From: Promethearchaeota archaeon
GTDB taxonomy: Archaea; Asgardarchaeota; Lokiarchaeia; Sigyniarchaeales; SOKP01
Length of the DNA: 54,845 nt
Direction: 5' to 3'
Assembly (NCBI GenBank): GCA_019058425.1
Contig: JAHPYZ010000018.1
Span: 1 to 54,845, forward strand
Shown: positions 17,784 through 26,906 of the stretch, in pieces
Position numbering within the stretch: the stretch's first letter is position 1
How the letters are laid out: each line of letters begins with the position of its first letter
Translations under genes and position numbers: made by a program
Notes under the pieces: model-generated
Databases searched by the model: none
Told to the model about the DNA's origin: nothing
Seen by the model: the letters and a program-made list of their open reading frames with translations, nothing else

Positions 17784-19688
17784 TTAGTCATACTCAGCAT
17801 CAACTACATTATCATCTTGACCTGTAGCTCTTCTGAACTGCTCCTCTTCGATCTCATCTTGAGTTTTTCCGTATGTTGCACCCGGTGGGACATCTCCCAT
17901 ACCTCCAGGTGGGGCACCTTGATAGGCTCCTTGAGTAGGTCCTTGTTGTTGTCCATACATTCGAGATGAAACTTCATGTAATGAATTCTGTAAAGCCTCT
18001 GTAGCACTTTTAATTCGACTGACATCATCAGATTCCATCGCACTTTTTAGGTCAGAAATCTTATTAAGGATACTTGATTTTAAGTCTCCAATTACACCTT
18101 CATTTTCTTTAAGTAGCTTTTCAGTTTGGTAAATTAATGATTCTCCATGGTTTTTTGCTTCTGTTAACTCTTGGAATTTACGATCTTCTTCAGCATTTCT
18201 CTCAGCTTCTCGAATTTTTTGTTCAATATCATCATCAGACATCTTTGTGGATGCAGTGATTGTTATTGATTGACTTTTTCCAGTACCTTTATCCTTTGCT
18301 GAAACATTGAGGATCCCATTTTGATCAATATCAAATGTTACTTCGATCTGTGGCACTCCCCTTGGCGCTGGTGGAATGCCATTCAAATGAAACCTTCCTA
18401 ATGTTATATTGTCTGCTGCCCTTGGTCTTTCACCTTGTAATACATGAATTTCTACTGCAGGTTGATTATCTGCTGCTGTCGAAAATGTTTCTGCTTTTTT
18501 GGTGGGAATTGTAGTATTTCTTTCAATTAATCTCGTAAAAACTCCGCCTAGTGTCTCAACTCCTAACGATAAGGGTGTCACATCGAGTAATAATAAATCT
18601 TCAACTTCACCAGTTAACACTCCGCCTTGAACTGAAGCACCCATCGCGACACATTCCATTGGATCAATACTACGTTCTGGAGGTTTACCTAGTAAATTTT
18701 CAAATTTCTTCTGAACAACGGGCATTCTTGTTGGACCACCAACTAAAATTATCTTATCAATATCTCCTCTTGCCATTCCAGCATCTTGTAAAGCTTTTAA
18801 GATTGAAGTGTCCAATCTCTTTAATACTGGTTCAATTAGTTGTTCTAATTTGGCTCGTGTCAGTGACATATTAAGATGTTTTGGACCTTCGCTAGTTGCT
18901 GTGATGTAAGGTAAATTAATGTCTGTTGTAATAGATGTAGATAATTCAATTTTAGCTTTTTCTGCTGCTTCGAGAATACGTTGCATTGCCATAGAATCTC
19001 CTCTTATGTTTACACCTTGATCTTTTTGAAACTCAGAAACTAAATAATCAACAAGTATCTTATCCATATCTGTACCTCCTAATTGAGTATCTCCTGCTGT
19101 AGAAATTACCTCAAATACTTGATTGTCCATCTCCATTATCGTCACATCAAAAGTACCACCACCAAGATCCAATACTGCGATTTTTAATCTAGCATTTTTC
19201 TTGTCTAAGCCATAAGCTACAGCTGCAGCAGTGGGTTCGTTAATTAAACGTTTCACATTCAATCCAGCGATCCTTCCCGCATCTTTTGTAGCTTGTCTTT
19301 GATTATCGTTAAAATATGCTGGTACAGTAATTATTACATCAGTCACTTTTTCCCCTAAATAAGCACTGGCATCTTCCTTGATTTTCCTCAGAATCATTGC
19401 TGAAATTTCTTGAGGTGAATAATCCTTTCCATCAATTGTTACCTTGTAAGATGTACCCATCTTCCTTTTGATTGCTGTAATTGTGCGATCTGGATTTGAA
19501 ATTGCCTGTCTTCTTGCAGGTTCTCCAACTAATCTCTGACCATCTTTCGTAAAAGCAACTACAGAGGGAAATGCCTTGCCACCCAAGGTTAAACCCTCAG
19601 CACTTGGAATAATTGTTGGTTTACCACCAATTAATACTGCTGCTGCAGAATTTGACGTTCCTAAGTCAATTCCTATTATTTTTCCCAT
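17784..19688 (-). CDS. dnaK: Molecular chaperone DnaK (Hsp70)
   Basis: A 634-residue Hsp70. Signatures: [14 protein letters not shown] at the N-terminus, [46 protein letters not shown] and [12 protein letters not shown] in the ATPase domain, the [14 protein letters not shown] linker, then the substrate-binding domain and a Gln/Gly/Pro-rich C-terminal lid ending in [11 protein letters not shown] short 24-residue difference to the GrpE-dependent bacterial proteins is not apparent; length is normal. It folds proteins with DnaJ and GrpE. Hsp70 is patchily present in archaea and of bacterial origin. A GGAG Shine-Dalgarno precedes the ATG, 23 bases after grpE. Confidence 0.97.
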   Translation of the reverse strand: MGKIIGIDLGTSNSAAAVLIGGKPTIIPSAEGLTLGGKAFPSVVAFTKDGQRLVGEPARRQAISNPDRTITAIKRKMGTSYKVTIDGKDYSPQEISAMILRKIKEDASAYLGEKVTDVIITVPAYFNDNQRQATKDAGRIAGLNVKRLINEPTAAAVAYGLDKKNARLKIAVLDLGGGTFDVTIMEMDNQVFEVISTAGDTQLGGTDMDKILVDYLVSEFQKDQGVNIRGDSMAMQRILEAAEKAKIELSTSITTDINLPYITATSEGPKHLNMSLTRAKLEQLIEPVLKRLDTSILKALQDAGMARGDIDKIILVGGPTRMPVVQKKFENLLGKPPERSIDPMECVAMGASVQGGVLTGEVEDLLLLDVTPLSLGVETLGGVFTRLIERNTTIPTKKAETFSTAADNQPAVEIHVLQGERPRAADNITLGRFHLNGIPPAPRGVPQIEVTFDIDQNGILNVSAKDKGTGKSQSITITASTKMSDDDIEQKIREAERNAEEDRKFQELTEAKNHGESLIYQTEKLLKENEGVIGDLKSSILNKISDLKSAMESDDVSRIKSATEALQNSLHEVSSRMYGQQQGPTQGAYQGAPPGGMGDVPPGATYGKTQDEIEEEQFRRATGQDDNVVDAEYD

Positions 19689-19711
19689 ATTTTTTCACTC
19701 CTTTTTGTTTT

Positions 19712-20428
19712 TTATTTATATAATTTTGATTTTTTTGAGATTTTGACCTTCGCAGGTCTTAAAATCTTATCTTTTATATAATAACCTTTAGTTATTTCTT
19801 CTAAAATTGTGTTTTCTGGGAGATCATCTCTACCTTCTTCAACTAGTATAGCTTCATGCTTATATGGATCAAATTTTTCACCTTCCGAATTCATTGGTTT
19901 CACATTCTCTTCAAAAAGAAGTTTTTCAAACTTCTTCACTATTATTTCAAATCCGTTTTTAATACCTTCCATGTTATCAAGCATCTCAATTAATTTAAGT
20001 GCTCGAGCAAGATCATCATAATGTTCAATTAATTTCTTTAAAATAGTCTCTGTAACATACTCTTTATACCGGCTGTTTTCTCTCTCAGAACGCTTTCTAT
20101 AATTTTCAAAATCTGCCCGTACTCGTAAAAGTGAGTTCAAAAATTTTTCCTTTTCTTCCATCAATTCCTTGAATTTTCTACTATCATCTTTCATATCATC
20201 AAGTTCTTTCAATAAACGGTCGTTTTGAGTCTTTATTTTTTTATGCTCTTCCACTAATGCCTCATACTTATCTGCCTTTGCTTTAAGAAGTTTATAATCA
20301 CTTCTTTGAACTAATATTTGATTTGACAATTCACGTGAAAAACCGCGATTACCATTAAATCTATCAAAATATTCTTCAAATGTCATAGGTCTTATATCTC
20401 CCCTTTCGTTTCTTAATTTATACGTCAT
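19712..20428 (-). CDS. grpE: Nucleotide exchange factor GrpE
   Basis: A 238-residue protein. After a less conserved N-terminus (1-50) a long coiled coil (about 50-115) leads into the GrpE core, with LNSLLRVRADFENYRKRSERE, a four-helix region, and the beta domain with GEKFDPYKHEAILVEE and the final GYYIKDKILRPAKVKISK. GrpE dimers release ADP from DnaK. It is the first gene of the minus-strand grpE-dnaK-dnaJ(-tfb) run. The N-terminal extension beyond the usual coiled coil, with two YFDRF-like aromatic words, is longer than in typical bacterial proteins. Confidence 0.93.
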   Translation of the reverse strand: MTYKLRNERGDIRPMTFEEYFDRFNGNRGFSRELSNQILVQRSDYKLLKAKADKYEALVEEHKKIKTQNDRLLKELDDMKDDSRKFKELMEEKEKFLNSLLRVRADFENYRKRSERENSRYKEYVTETILKKLIEHYDDLARALKLIEMLDNMEGIKNGFEIIVKKFEKLLFEENVKPMNSEGEKFDPYKHEAILVEEGRDDLPENTILEEITKGYYIKDKILRPAKVKISKKSKLYK

Positions 20429-20473
20429 TTTTTTATTTTTTGAGTTTTAAACTCCATTTTTTATATGTAATGT

Positions 20474-20488
20474 TTTCTTGTCAAGAAA
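20474..20488 (-). promoter_or_regulatory. Palindromic operator candidate in the grpE leader
   Basis: TTTCTTGTCAAGAAA is a perfect 7-base inverted repeat around one central base, 46 to 60 bases upstream of the grpE ATG. It lies just downstream of the candidate TATA box at 20526-20533, which would place it at or after the transcription start, a typical site for an archaeal heat-shock repressor. No regulator gene for it is identified in the window. Confidence 0.45.
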
Positions 20489-20525
20489 GACTTTACATAC
20501 TTTAATATAACAATATTAATTTGCC

Positions 20526-20533
20526 TATTTAAA
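20526..20533 (-). promoter_or_regulatory. Candidate TATA box of the heat-shock operon
   Basis: TTTAAATA on the minus strand, about 100 bases before the grpE start. The expected start of transcription about 25 bases downstream leaves a leader of roughly 75 bases containing the palindrome. Assigned by sequence resemblance only. Confidence 0.4.
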
Positions 20534-20729
20534 GGTTACGTTTTTGAGAAATAAACAAAAAACAACCTTAAGTATAGTTAAATGGAGAGAAAGGAGAATT
20601 TTTTTTTAAAACAAAATGGAAATATATTTAAAAATTTAGCTCTTGTCTTTTAAATTATAGCCCTAAGAAAGATTTTTTCTATATTTTTTAGAGGATTTAT
20701 TAAAAAATTCAAATTATTGTCATTATATT

Positions 20730-21287
20730 ATGGATTATATAAAAGTTAATGGTAAAAAAGTTGCAATTGGTCAAAATACTCTGTATTTAGAGAGTTATAG
20801 CATAAATAGGATCAGTGATATAAAAAGATTAAAGAAACTTACTGGCTTGAAAGGTCTCTATTTAGAAAAGAATAATATTAAGGCAATCGAAGGTTTAGAT
20901 AATCTAATTAATTTAAGAAAACTTCATTTAGAGGCAAATCAAATTGCAGAAATCAAAGGGTTAGAATTACTCATCAATTTAGAAGAGTTAGAATTAAGAG
21001 GAAATAATATTTTAAAAATTGATGGTTTGGATAACTTAAGCGAATTAAAACGCTTGGATCTAAGCAGAAATAAAATAAGTAGCATTGATGCATTACACAA
21101 TTTACATAAACTTGAAAGGTTAGATCTAAGCGACAATAAAATTGAGATTATTCCAGAATTCATGATAAATCTATCATCTTTAAAACATTTAGATTTAAGT
21201 TCAAATCCTATAAGGAGTGACTCAAATAATACTAAAATTCTCGATAAAATGAAAAATAATGGAGTTGAAATATTTCTAAATAATTAA
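20730..21287 (+). CDS. Leucine-rich repeat protein (SDS22-like)
   Basis: A 185-residue protein made almost entirely of leucine-rich repeats. At least five 22-residue repeats of the pattern L-x-x-L-x-x-L-x-L-x-x-N-x-I-x-x-I are visible from residue 40 to 165, for example LKGLYLEKNNIKAIEGLDNL. The period of 22 and the N-x-I-x-x-I wording are those of SDS22-type repeats, common in eukaryotes and Asgard archaea. Such repeats form a curved surface for binding proteins. No signal peptide or membrane segment, so it acts in the cytosol; no partner can be named. It is monocistronic, divergent from the heat-shock operon. Confidence 0.88.
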   Translation: MDYIKVNGKKVAIGQNTLYLESYSINRISDIKRLKKLTGLKGLYLEKNNIKAIEGLDNLINLRKLHLEANQIAEIKGLELLINLEELELRGNNILKIDGLDNLSELKRLDLSRNKISSIDALHNLHKLERLDLSDNKIEIIPEFMINLSSLKHLDLSSNPIRSDSNNTKILDKMKNNGVEIFLNN

Positions 21288-21325
21288 ATTCCAAATCTCT
21301 AATTTTTAAAAAAAGAAAAAAAAAA

Positions 21326-22111
21326 TTATTTTCTATAATAGTCAAAAATTACTTTTCCTATCGCTACTCCAATCACTATTAAGACAATCAAAGCGGTATA
21401 TCCTACAACAGGACTCGATATAATTGGCTGTTCGAATATTTGTTTTATGAAAATCCCCAAAGTAGACCATATGCCAACAAGACCATAGACAACATCTTTG
21501 CGGAGCAATACTGTTAGAACGTAAATTAAGGCAACTACAACTAATACGATAACGGCCCAGATTTCTTCAGCGATGCCAAATCCATTCCAGTTGATTGAGA
21601 CTAAGAACGCTGTGATATTTGCGACAGTGGCAGTGGTAATCCAACCAAAATATACGCTAATGGGGACATGGATAAATCTCTTCTCTTGCTTTGATACTTC
21701 TTCCTTTCCTATCCCTAATCTAAGATATAATAACAGGAGAGAAGCAAAAAGCACAAACATAATGATAAGAGAGATCAAAACTTGTTCATAATGCCAGAAT
21801 AAAATCCATAAGACATTTGCAATACTGCTTAGAATAAAGAAGTAGCTAATCTTATCTAGAAAAGTTAAATCTTCTTTTTCTGATTTAAAGAGATCTTTTC
21901 CCTGATAAACTGAAAAGATACCCAATAAGATATAGATTACACTCCAAATCGAGAATGTTATACCTGCTGGGACGAATAAATTTGGAAGATTGTCTGATAA
22001 TTCTTGTGTGGTCTTATCATTGATAGGAAGACCTACTGCGAGAAAATTAACAACCACAGTTGCAATAAATCCAATAAAGTTTATAATTTGCATTAATTGT
22101 TTCTTTATCAT
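21326..22111 (-). CDS. TspO/MBR-related tryptophan-rich membrane protein
   Basis: A 261-residue protein with seven to eight hydrophobic segments. The N-terminal part, FLAVGLPINDKTTQELSDNLPNLFVPAGITFSIWSVIYILLGIFSVYQ, carries the F-x-P-A-G-x-x-F-S-I-W-x-x-I-Y wording of the larger TspO/MBR-like membrane proteins often labelled tryptophan-rich sensory protein. WILFWHY in the fourth segment also fits. TspO proteins bind porphyrins and lipids; the function of this longer relative is not established. Convergent with the LRR gene and followed by A-runs on the plus strand (T-runs on its own strand) that can terminate it. Confidence 0.7.
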   Translation of the reverse strand: MIKKQLMQIINFIGFIATVVVNFLAVGLPINDKTTQELSDNLPNLFVPAGITFSIWSVIYILLGIFSVYQGKDLFKSEKEDLTFLDKISYFFILSSIANVLWILFWHYEQVLISLIIMFVLFASLLLLYLRLGIGKEEVSKQEKRFIHVPISVYFGWITTATVANITAFLVSINWNGFGIAEEIWAVIVLVVVALIYVLTVLLRKDVVYGLVGIWSTLGIFIKQIFEQPIISSPVVGYTALIVLIVIGVAIGKVIFDYYRK

Positions 22112-22418
22112 TTCTAAAATTCACTCTTTTTTGTTATTCAAATTTAATAAGTTTCTATTAAAAAGTGGATATCTAATTAATCTTATGGATTCTTATTATT
22201 TATCTATTCTATTTGTAAAGAATAAAAAAAAAAGAGGAAATTAAACTATTGTAAAGGAATTTTCAATAATTTATCTATAATGTAAAGATTTGTGTGTGTG
22301 TATTAAATGAAGTTTATTCAATATTGAGAATATTTATTTTTTTTTTAGAAGATTTAAAAGACAACTTACTCCTTAATTTAATATTTTCTCAATTTTAAAA
22401 TCTAAATATTGATGATCT
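22112..22418. other. Divergent intergenic region (307 bases)
   Basis: Lies between the TspO-like gene (minus) and the DUF3795 gene (plus). It contains an A-run near 22227, five TG units at 22291-22300 and a T-run near 22340, but no inverted repeat or reading frame that I can support. Confidence 0.6.
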
Positions 22419-22892
22419 ATGACATATAAATTAGATGCGTATTGCGGTCTTTATTGTGGGGCATGTTTTATTATGACTGCCTATAATCAGAATCGTACAG
22501 ATTGCATTCCTAATGAATGGTTAAGTTCTATTCGTGATATGGACTTTAAATGTCACGGTTGTAAAAGTGATATTTTATTTGAAAACTGTCAGGGATGTAA
22601 AATTCGCCCATGTGCTCAATCAAAAAATATAGAATTTTGCAATCTATGTTCTGAATACCCTTGTGAGCAATTTAAAAGAATTGAGTCCTATAATCTAGCA
22701 CATCATAATGTTGCTGCTCAGAGTCTAAAAGAAATTGATGAAATTGGAGTTCAGGAGTGGTTACAACAACAAAAAGAACGTTGGTTGTGTTCTAAATGTA
22801 ACCATCCTTTTTCTTGGTATGAAGAAAACTGTACTAGGTGTGGAAGTGAATTATTTAACAGCGTGAAAGAAGATCAGAATCTAAAAAAATAA
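22419..22892 (+). CDS. DUF3795 protein
   Basis: A 157-residue Cys-rich protein. The start, DAYCGLYCGACFIMTAYN, is the hallmark of DUF3795 (C-G-x-Y-C-G-x-C). More pairs follow: CHGCKS, CQGCKIRPC, CNLCSEYPC, and a C-terminal zinc-ribbon-like CSKCNHPF ... CTRCGSE not found in all members. The Cys pattern suggests zinc or iron-sulfur binding. The family is widespread in anaerobes and its function is unknown. Located in the cytosol; no operon partner. Confidence 0.85.
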   Translation: MTYKLDAYCGLYCGACFIMTAYNQNRTDCIPNEWLSSIRDMDFKCHGCKSDILFENCQGCKIRPCAQSKNIEFCNLCSEYPCEQFKRIESYNLAHHNVAAQSLKEIDEIGVQEWLQQQKERWLCSKCNHPFSWYEENCTRCGSELFNSVKEDQNLKK

Positions 22893-23040
22893 ATAAACTG
22901 ATTATATTAAACTTAAGGTAAATTGAGATAATTATTTGAACTTTTTTTTTTTATTTATATAGAAATTACAACATAGAAAAGTTAAAAATTTAGAATTAAT
23001 TTTCTCTTTTCAAACTTGAAAATGTATAGAGAGATTTAAT

Positions 23041-23556
23041 ATGGATTTTTATGAAGTAGTAAGAAACCGAAGGAGCTTCCGAACTTATCAACCAGAAATG
23101 CCAGAAAAAGAAAAAATTGAAAGAATATTAGAAGCAGCGCGTTTAGCACCAACATGGGCAAATTTACAAGGTGTTCACTATATTGTAGTACAAGCCCCTG
23201 AAAATGTTAAAGCTGTTTGGAATGCGATTGAACAAGACCCAAAGTTTATTGAAACCCCAATGTTCATAGTTGGCGTTATTTCCCCGAATGGTTCTGGTAC
23301 AAACAAAAGTGGCGAAAAATACTATGCAGTTGACTTTGGAATTTGTTTTGAACATTTAATTTTAGCAGCAGCAGCAGAGGGATTAGCAACTTGTTGGATA
23401 GGTTATTTTAATGAGGAAAAAGTTAAAAAAGTGTTAAATATCCCTAAGAAATATAAAGTAATGGGAATAACACCTTTAGGTTATCCAATTAAACCAAAAG
23501 GACAAGTAAAAGAAAGAAAATCTATTGAGAAAATTGTTCATTATGAACAATTTTGA
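23041..23556 (+). CDS. Nitroreductase-family flavoprotein
   Basis: A 171-residue protein of the short nitroreductase type. VVRNRRSFRTYQPEMPEKEKIERILEAARLAPTWANLQ is the N-terminal FMN-binding segment, with the R-R-S-x-R motif. AVDFGICFEHLILAAAAEGLATCWIGYF is the central helix pair, and PLGYPIKPKG the end motif. The enzymes are FMN homodimers that reduce nitro groups, quinones or other substrates with NAD(P)H; physiological substrates are usually unknown. Monocistronic, ATG start. Confidence 0.9.
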   Translation: MDFYEVVRNRRSFRTYQPEMPEKEKIERILEAARLAPTWANLQGVHYIVVQAPENVKAVWNAIEQDPKFIETPMFIVGVISPNGSGTNKSGEKYYAVDFGICFEHLILAAAAEGLATCWIGYFNEEKVKKVLNIPKKYKVMGITPLGYPIKPKGQVKERKSIEKIVHYEQF

Positions 23557-23595
23557 TTCAAATTATATGATTTTTAAATAATTTTTGTCATATCT

Positions 23596-23790
23596 ATGCG
23601 AATAAGAAAATGTTTTAGATGTGAAAAGGATTTGGATTATGAGAGTTATATTAAAAATGGTAACTCTAATAATATTCAACATTTAACCGAAATTTGGGAA
23701 TGCGATTATATTGAATTATACTGTTGTCATTGTTATTGCTTGAAAATAAAATATCAACCTAAAATAGAAACAGAATATTTCTATTATTAA
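23596..23790 (+). CDS. Small Cys-rich protein, possible zinc binder
   Basis: Sixty-four residues with CFRCEKDL at the start and CCHCYC in the second half, together with many Tyr. Two Cys pairs at a spacing of about 35 residues suggest a small treble-clef or zinc-ribbon-like fold. No known family recognised. It sits 39 bases behind the nitroreductase and may be cotranscribed. Confidence 0.5.
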   Translation: MRIRKCFRCEKDLDYESYIKNGNSNNIQHLTEIWECDYIELYCCHCYCLKIKYQPKIETEYFYY

Positions 23791-23862
23791 TTACGGACAC
23801 TATATTAATTTCGGTTTATTTGAATTATTTTCCTTTAAATAGTTCTGATTTAAATTTATTTC

Positions 23863-24144
23863 ATGAATTATATATCGGAAGTTCTATGTGAGATAATATT
23901 TTTCGATAATAAATACCATTGTTTAACAAGCCGAATAGGAACAATTGATGATTCTCAATTATTAAATTATGCTAAAAATTTAAATGGTTTTATTATATTT
24001 AAGGAGAAATATAAAGCTCCAATATTAAAATCAGATATTAAAGAGATTATAGTTTATCAAAATATAAAACAAGATTCTTTTGAAATAGAATATTCAGGGA
24101 TTAGTAAATATGTAAAATTTCAAAGAACTGTAAAAATTAGTTAA
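23863..24144 (+). CDS. Hypothetical protein
   Basis: A 93-residue protein with ATG start, mixed alpha/beta character and no motif I recognise. The end, EIEYSGISKYVKFQRTVKIS, looks like beta strands. A CTTTAAATAG box about 30 bases upstream suggests its own promoter. It converges with the 24192-24596 gene. Real gene likely, function unknown. Confidence 0.5.
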   Translation: MNYISEVLCEIIFFDNKYHCLTSRIGTIDDSQLLNYAKNLNGFIIFKEKYKAPILKSDIKEIIVYQNIKQDSFEIEYSGISKYVKFQRTVKIS

Positions 24145-24191
24145 AATTATAAAATCCAGACTAATTTCTATTATCTATCGATAAGAATAAA

Positions 24192-24596
24192 TCATTTTCT
24201 TTTCAGCTTGAAAAGGATTTCTTCAAGTATTTTTATTACTTTTTCCGTATACTTTTGCTGATTTGGATAGTTATAACTAAAATTCTTCCAATAGGGACGT
24301 TTATGACCTATTTTAAATTTTACACCTTTCATAGAAGTCATATAAGAATTATTATCAATTTTAGTTGCGATCTGGTCAGCGATTATATACCAGTGAAATT
24401 TTGTATTTATAGAAGCTCCAGTATTATTCGGGGCAGGTTTATTCCTTGTTTTTATACTTTCAAATTGAAATTCCCACTTATCAGGCTCTAATTTAGTTTC
24501 ATACCATTTTGCATTAGTGTAATTCCAGTAATGAGAATTCCCTATTTTCATGCCTGTATATATTTTATTATTAAATTTCTTAAGAGAATTATACAT
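24192..24596 (-). CDS. Hypothetical protein, aromatic-rich
   Basis: A 134-residue protein rich in Trp, Tyr, Lys and Asn, including NSHYWNYTNAKWYE, DKWEFQFES, TKFHWYIIADQIA and KRPYWKNFSYNY, closing with a basic amphipathic helix. No signal peptide. The aromatic and strand-rich middle suggests a small beta fold. No family recognised. No partner nearby; the codon use resembles its neighbours. Confidence 0.5.
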   Translation of the reverse strand: MYNSLKKFNNKIYTGMKIGNSHYWNYTNAKWYETKLEPDKWEFQFESIKTRNKPAPNNTGASINTKFHWYIIADQIATKIDNNSYMTSMKGVKFKIGHKRPYWKNFSYNYPNQQKYTEKVIKILEEILFKLKRK

Positions 24597-24803
24597 TTTA
24601 TTCCATTCTGATTTTAATTATTACATGAGTTAAAAAAATAGGTTTATATAAATACAATAATAGTCTTAGAATTTCTTTTAAAACTGAAAAAAAAAAGAAA
24701 GAGAAATTAATTTTTGTTTTTCAGTTTTCCAATTGTATGGTTTTGGGCCAGCAATTATTAAAATTGAAAATGTTATTTTAACTATTTCACTTTTCTACTA
24801 TTT

Positions 24804-26270
24804 TTAAGTTTTTGATTCAAGTATTTCTCCTACATAATATAAACCTACTAAGTTTCCTCTACGTTCAAATTTTCTTGAGACTAATAGAATTATTACATGT
24901 TCATTTTCATCTAGCAATTTATTATTAACAGCGTGTTTAACCGATTGCTCTATTATTGCTTCAGCATCCATGTTAAAAAAATCAATATTTTCAATTTGAA
25001 TACCTTGAACCGCCCATACCAAATTTAATTCCCTAGCAGTTCTTTTATGCGGGGTTATTGCAATAATCGGTAAAGGAGGTCGGTATTTCGCAATCATTCT
25101 AGCTCCATAACCTTTTCTTGTAATCACTAAAATTTTACCTCTAAAATTTAATGCCTCCATTTCAGACGCTAATGAATAGATAGCATGTCCAAGAGTCTGA
25201 GTATGAGTTAGTCTATCTGAATCGAATTCATCCGGAGTCCTTTTTGGCATGTTTTCAGTTGCCGTCTTTGCAATTTGATTCATATATTGGACTGCATTAA
25301 TAGGATATTTTCCCACTGCTGTTTCTGCTGAAAGCATAACTGCATCTGCTCCATCCATTACAGCATTATAGACATCATTTGCCTCTGCTCTAGTAGGTAT
25401 GGGGTTAGAAACCATTGATTCAAGCATTTGAGTTGCAACAATAATAGGTTTTCCTTCACGATTACTTTTATAAATCATTTCCTTTTGCCATAAAGGTACT
25501 TTATCTGGATCTATTTCAACACCTAAATCACCCCTGGCAACCATGATTCCGTCGCTAACTTCTAAGATTTGATCAAATTTGGTTAATGCAACAGGTCGCT
25601 CGATTTTTGAAATTAATTTAATTTTAGAATTTCCATAGTTTTCAAGTATTCTTTTAACATGCAAAACATCATCTCCTCCTGATACAAATGAAATAGCAAC
25701 ATATTCGGGATCAAGTTTTGCGATAAATTCAAGGTCTTTAATATCCTTTTCAGTTGGAACTTTTTGAGATAATTCTCCAGCAGGAATATTAACTCCTTTT
25801 CGATTACTAATCGTTCCTCCTGACAAAACCTCTCCTACAACATGATCAGATTCTTTCTTGATAACTTTAATCTTAATAATTCCGTCGTTTACAAAAAAAG
25901 AATCACCAACACTTATTGATTTAAGAAAGCCCGCTAAAGGAATTGAAAATTGAGTTTGATCACCTTCAATTTCTTTTTCATAAACTTTTACTTCATGACC
26001 AATTCCTAAGCTATATGCCTGATCTTCTTTAAATTTTCCAACCCTAATTTTCGGTCCTTGAATATCAGCTAAAATTCCAATATATCTAAGATTTTCACTT
26101 ACTTCTCTTATTCTATCAGTTAATTCTCGTTTTTCCTCATGAGATCCATGTGAGAAATTTAATCTAAAAATATCAACTCCTGTGTCAATTAATTTTCTAA
26201 GCATTTCTTTTGAACTTGAAGCAGGACCAAGAGTGCTTACTATCTTCACCGTATTTTCTCGAAATGACAT
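24804..26270 (-). CDS. pyk: Pyruvate kinase
   Basis: A 488-residue enzyme of normal length. Signatures are VSTLGPASSS at the start, DIFRLNFSHG, the nucleotide and substrate loop region with LADIQGPKIRVG, KLISKIERPVALTKFDQIL (the active-site lysine), DGIMVARGDLGVEI and MLESMVSNPIPTRAEANDVYNAVMDGADAVMLSAETAVGKYP. A C-terminal domain for allosteric control is present (GKILVITRKGYGARMIAKYRP). It makes pyruvate and ATP from phosphoenolpyruvate and ADP. With the aldolase in this window it supports an Embden-Meyerhof-type pathway. Confidence 0.96.
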   Translation of the reverse strand: MSFRENTVKIVSTLGPASSSKEMLRKLIDTGVDIFRLNFSHGSHEEKRELTDRIREVSENLRYIGILADIQGPKIRVGKFKEDQAYSLGIGHEVKVYEKEIEGDQTQFSIPLAGFLKSISVGDSFFVNDGIIKIKVIKKESDHVVGEVLSGGTISNRKGVNIPAGELSQKVPTEKDIKDLEFIAKLDPEYVAISFVSGGDDVLHVKRILENYGNSKIKLISKIERPVALTKFDQILEVSDGIMVARGDLGVEIDPDKVPLWQKEMIYKSNREGKPIIVATQMLESMVSNPIPTRAEANDVYNAVMDGADAVMLSAETAVGKYPINAVQYMNQIAKTATENMPKRTPDEFDSDRLTHTQTLGHAIYSLASEMEALNFRGKILVITRKGYGARMIAKYRPPLPIIAITPHKRTARELNLVWAVQGIQIENIDFFNMDAEAIIEQSVKHAVNNKLLDENEHVIILLVSRKFERRGNLVGLYYVGEILESKT

Positions 26271-26364
26271 TATTTCAACCCATTTATTATTTTAAAACTA
26301 GTTTGGAATTTAAAATCTAAACAATTATAGTGATTAATATAATTATTGTGTATATACTTAAAAA

Positions 26365-26835
26365 TTATTCATTTTCTACTAAATTCCTTACTTTTCCTAA
26401 TTTATTACGAAATTCTGTTCTATAAAACTTCAATTTTTCAATAAGAGCAGTATGGTCCTCAACTTCTTTAATTTCTTTTAATAATAGTAATTGGATTCGA
26501 AGTGACTTTGGAAAAATTGAATATTGAATTAGTTTGAAATCATTTTTAACTGCAAAATCTCTCGCTAATTGAACTAACAAATCAGAACTACTATTTGCTA
26601 ATGAAATACCTAAAAAATACCTTAATTTTGGTGTTTTTGAGAAATTCTTAGCAATAAAGAAGTAAAAATTTTTATAATTTTCACGTAAATCATAAATTTT
26701 TTCTATAGCTAAGGTTTTTGGAATATTATCGACAATCTCAGAGATTGGTGCATGCTTTGCTTTTATTTTTTTGATGTTTTTAATTATATCATTTTGGATG
26801 AATGATTTCAAATCTGTTTTGGTTGAATTTTTCAT
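26365..26835 (-). CDS. Hypothetical helical protein
   Basis: A 156-residue, highly charged and probably all-helical protein with no recognised domain. It lies between AOR (71-base gap) and pyruvate kinase (94-base gap) on the same strand, so it may be part of that transcript. A short hydrophobic helix, LRYFLGISLANSSSDLLVQLARDFAV, in the middle could be a dimer surface. Function unknown. Confidence 0.55.
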   Translation of the reverse strand: MKNSTKTDLKSFIQNDIIKNIKKIKAKHAPISEIVDNIPKTLAIEKIYDLRENYKNFYFFIAKNFSKTPKLRYFLGISLANSSSDLLVQLARDFAVKNDFKLIQYSIFPKSLRIQLLLLKEIKEVEDHTALIEKLKFYRTEFRNKLGKVRNLVENE

Positions 26836-26906
26836 TTTTTAAATCATTAACCTTTATAAAAGTAAAAAATAAAATCTCTTTAAATATAGGTTTAAAAAAT
26901 CATGAA

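Larger units (their letters stand above)
20429..20729. other. Divergent promoter region of grpE and the LRR gene
   Basis: This 301-base AT-rich spacer separates the heat-shock operon (minus) from the leucine-rich-repeat gene (plus). It holds a candidate TATA box and a palindrome for grpE (separate entries). On the plus side TTTTAAATTA at about 20648-20657, roughly 75 bases before the LRR ATG, is a weak TATA candidate. No reading frame of note. Confidence 0.5.

Noticed and set aside
22290..22301. Short TG repeat
   Set aside because: Only five units and no partner structure; not enough for a repeat feature.
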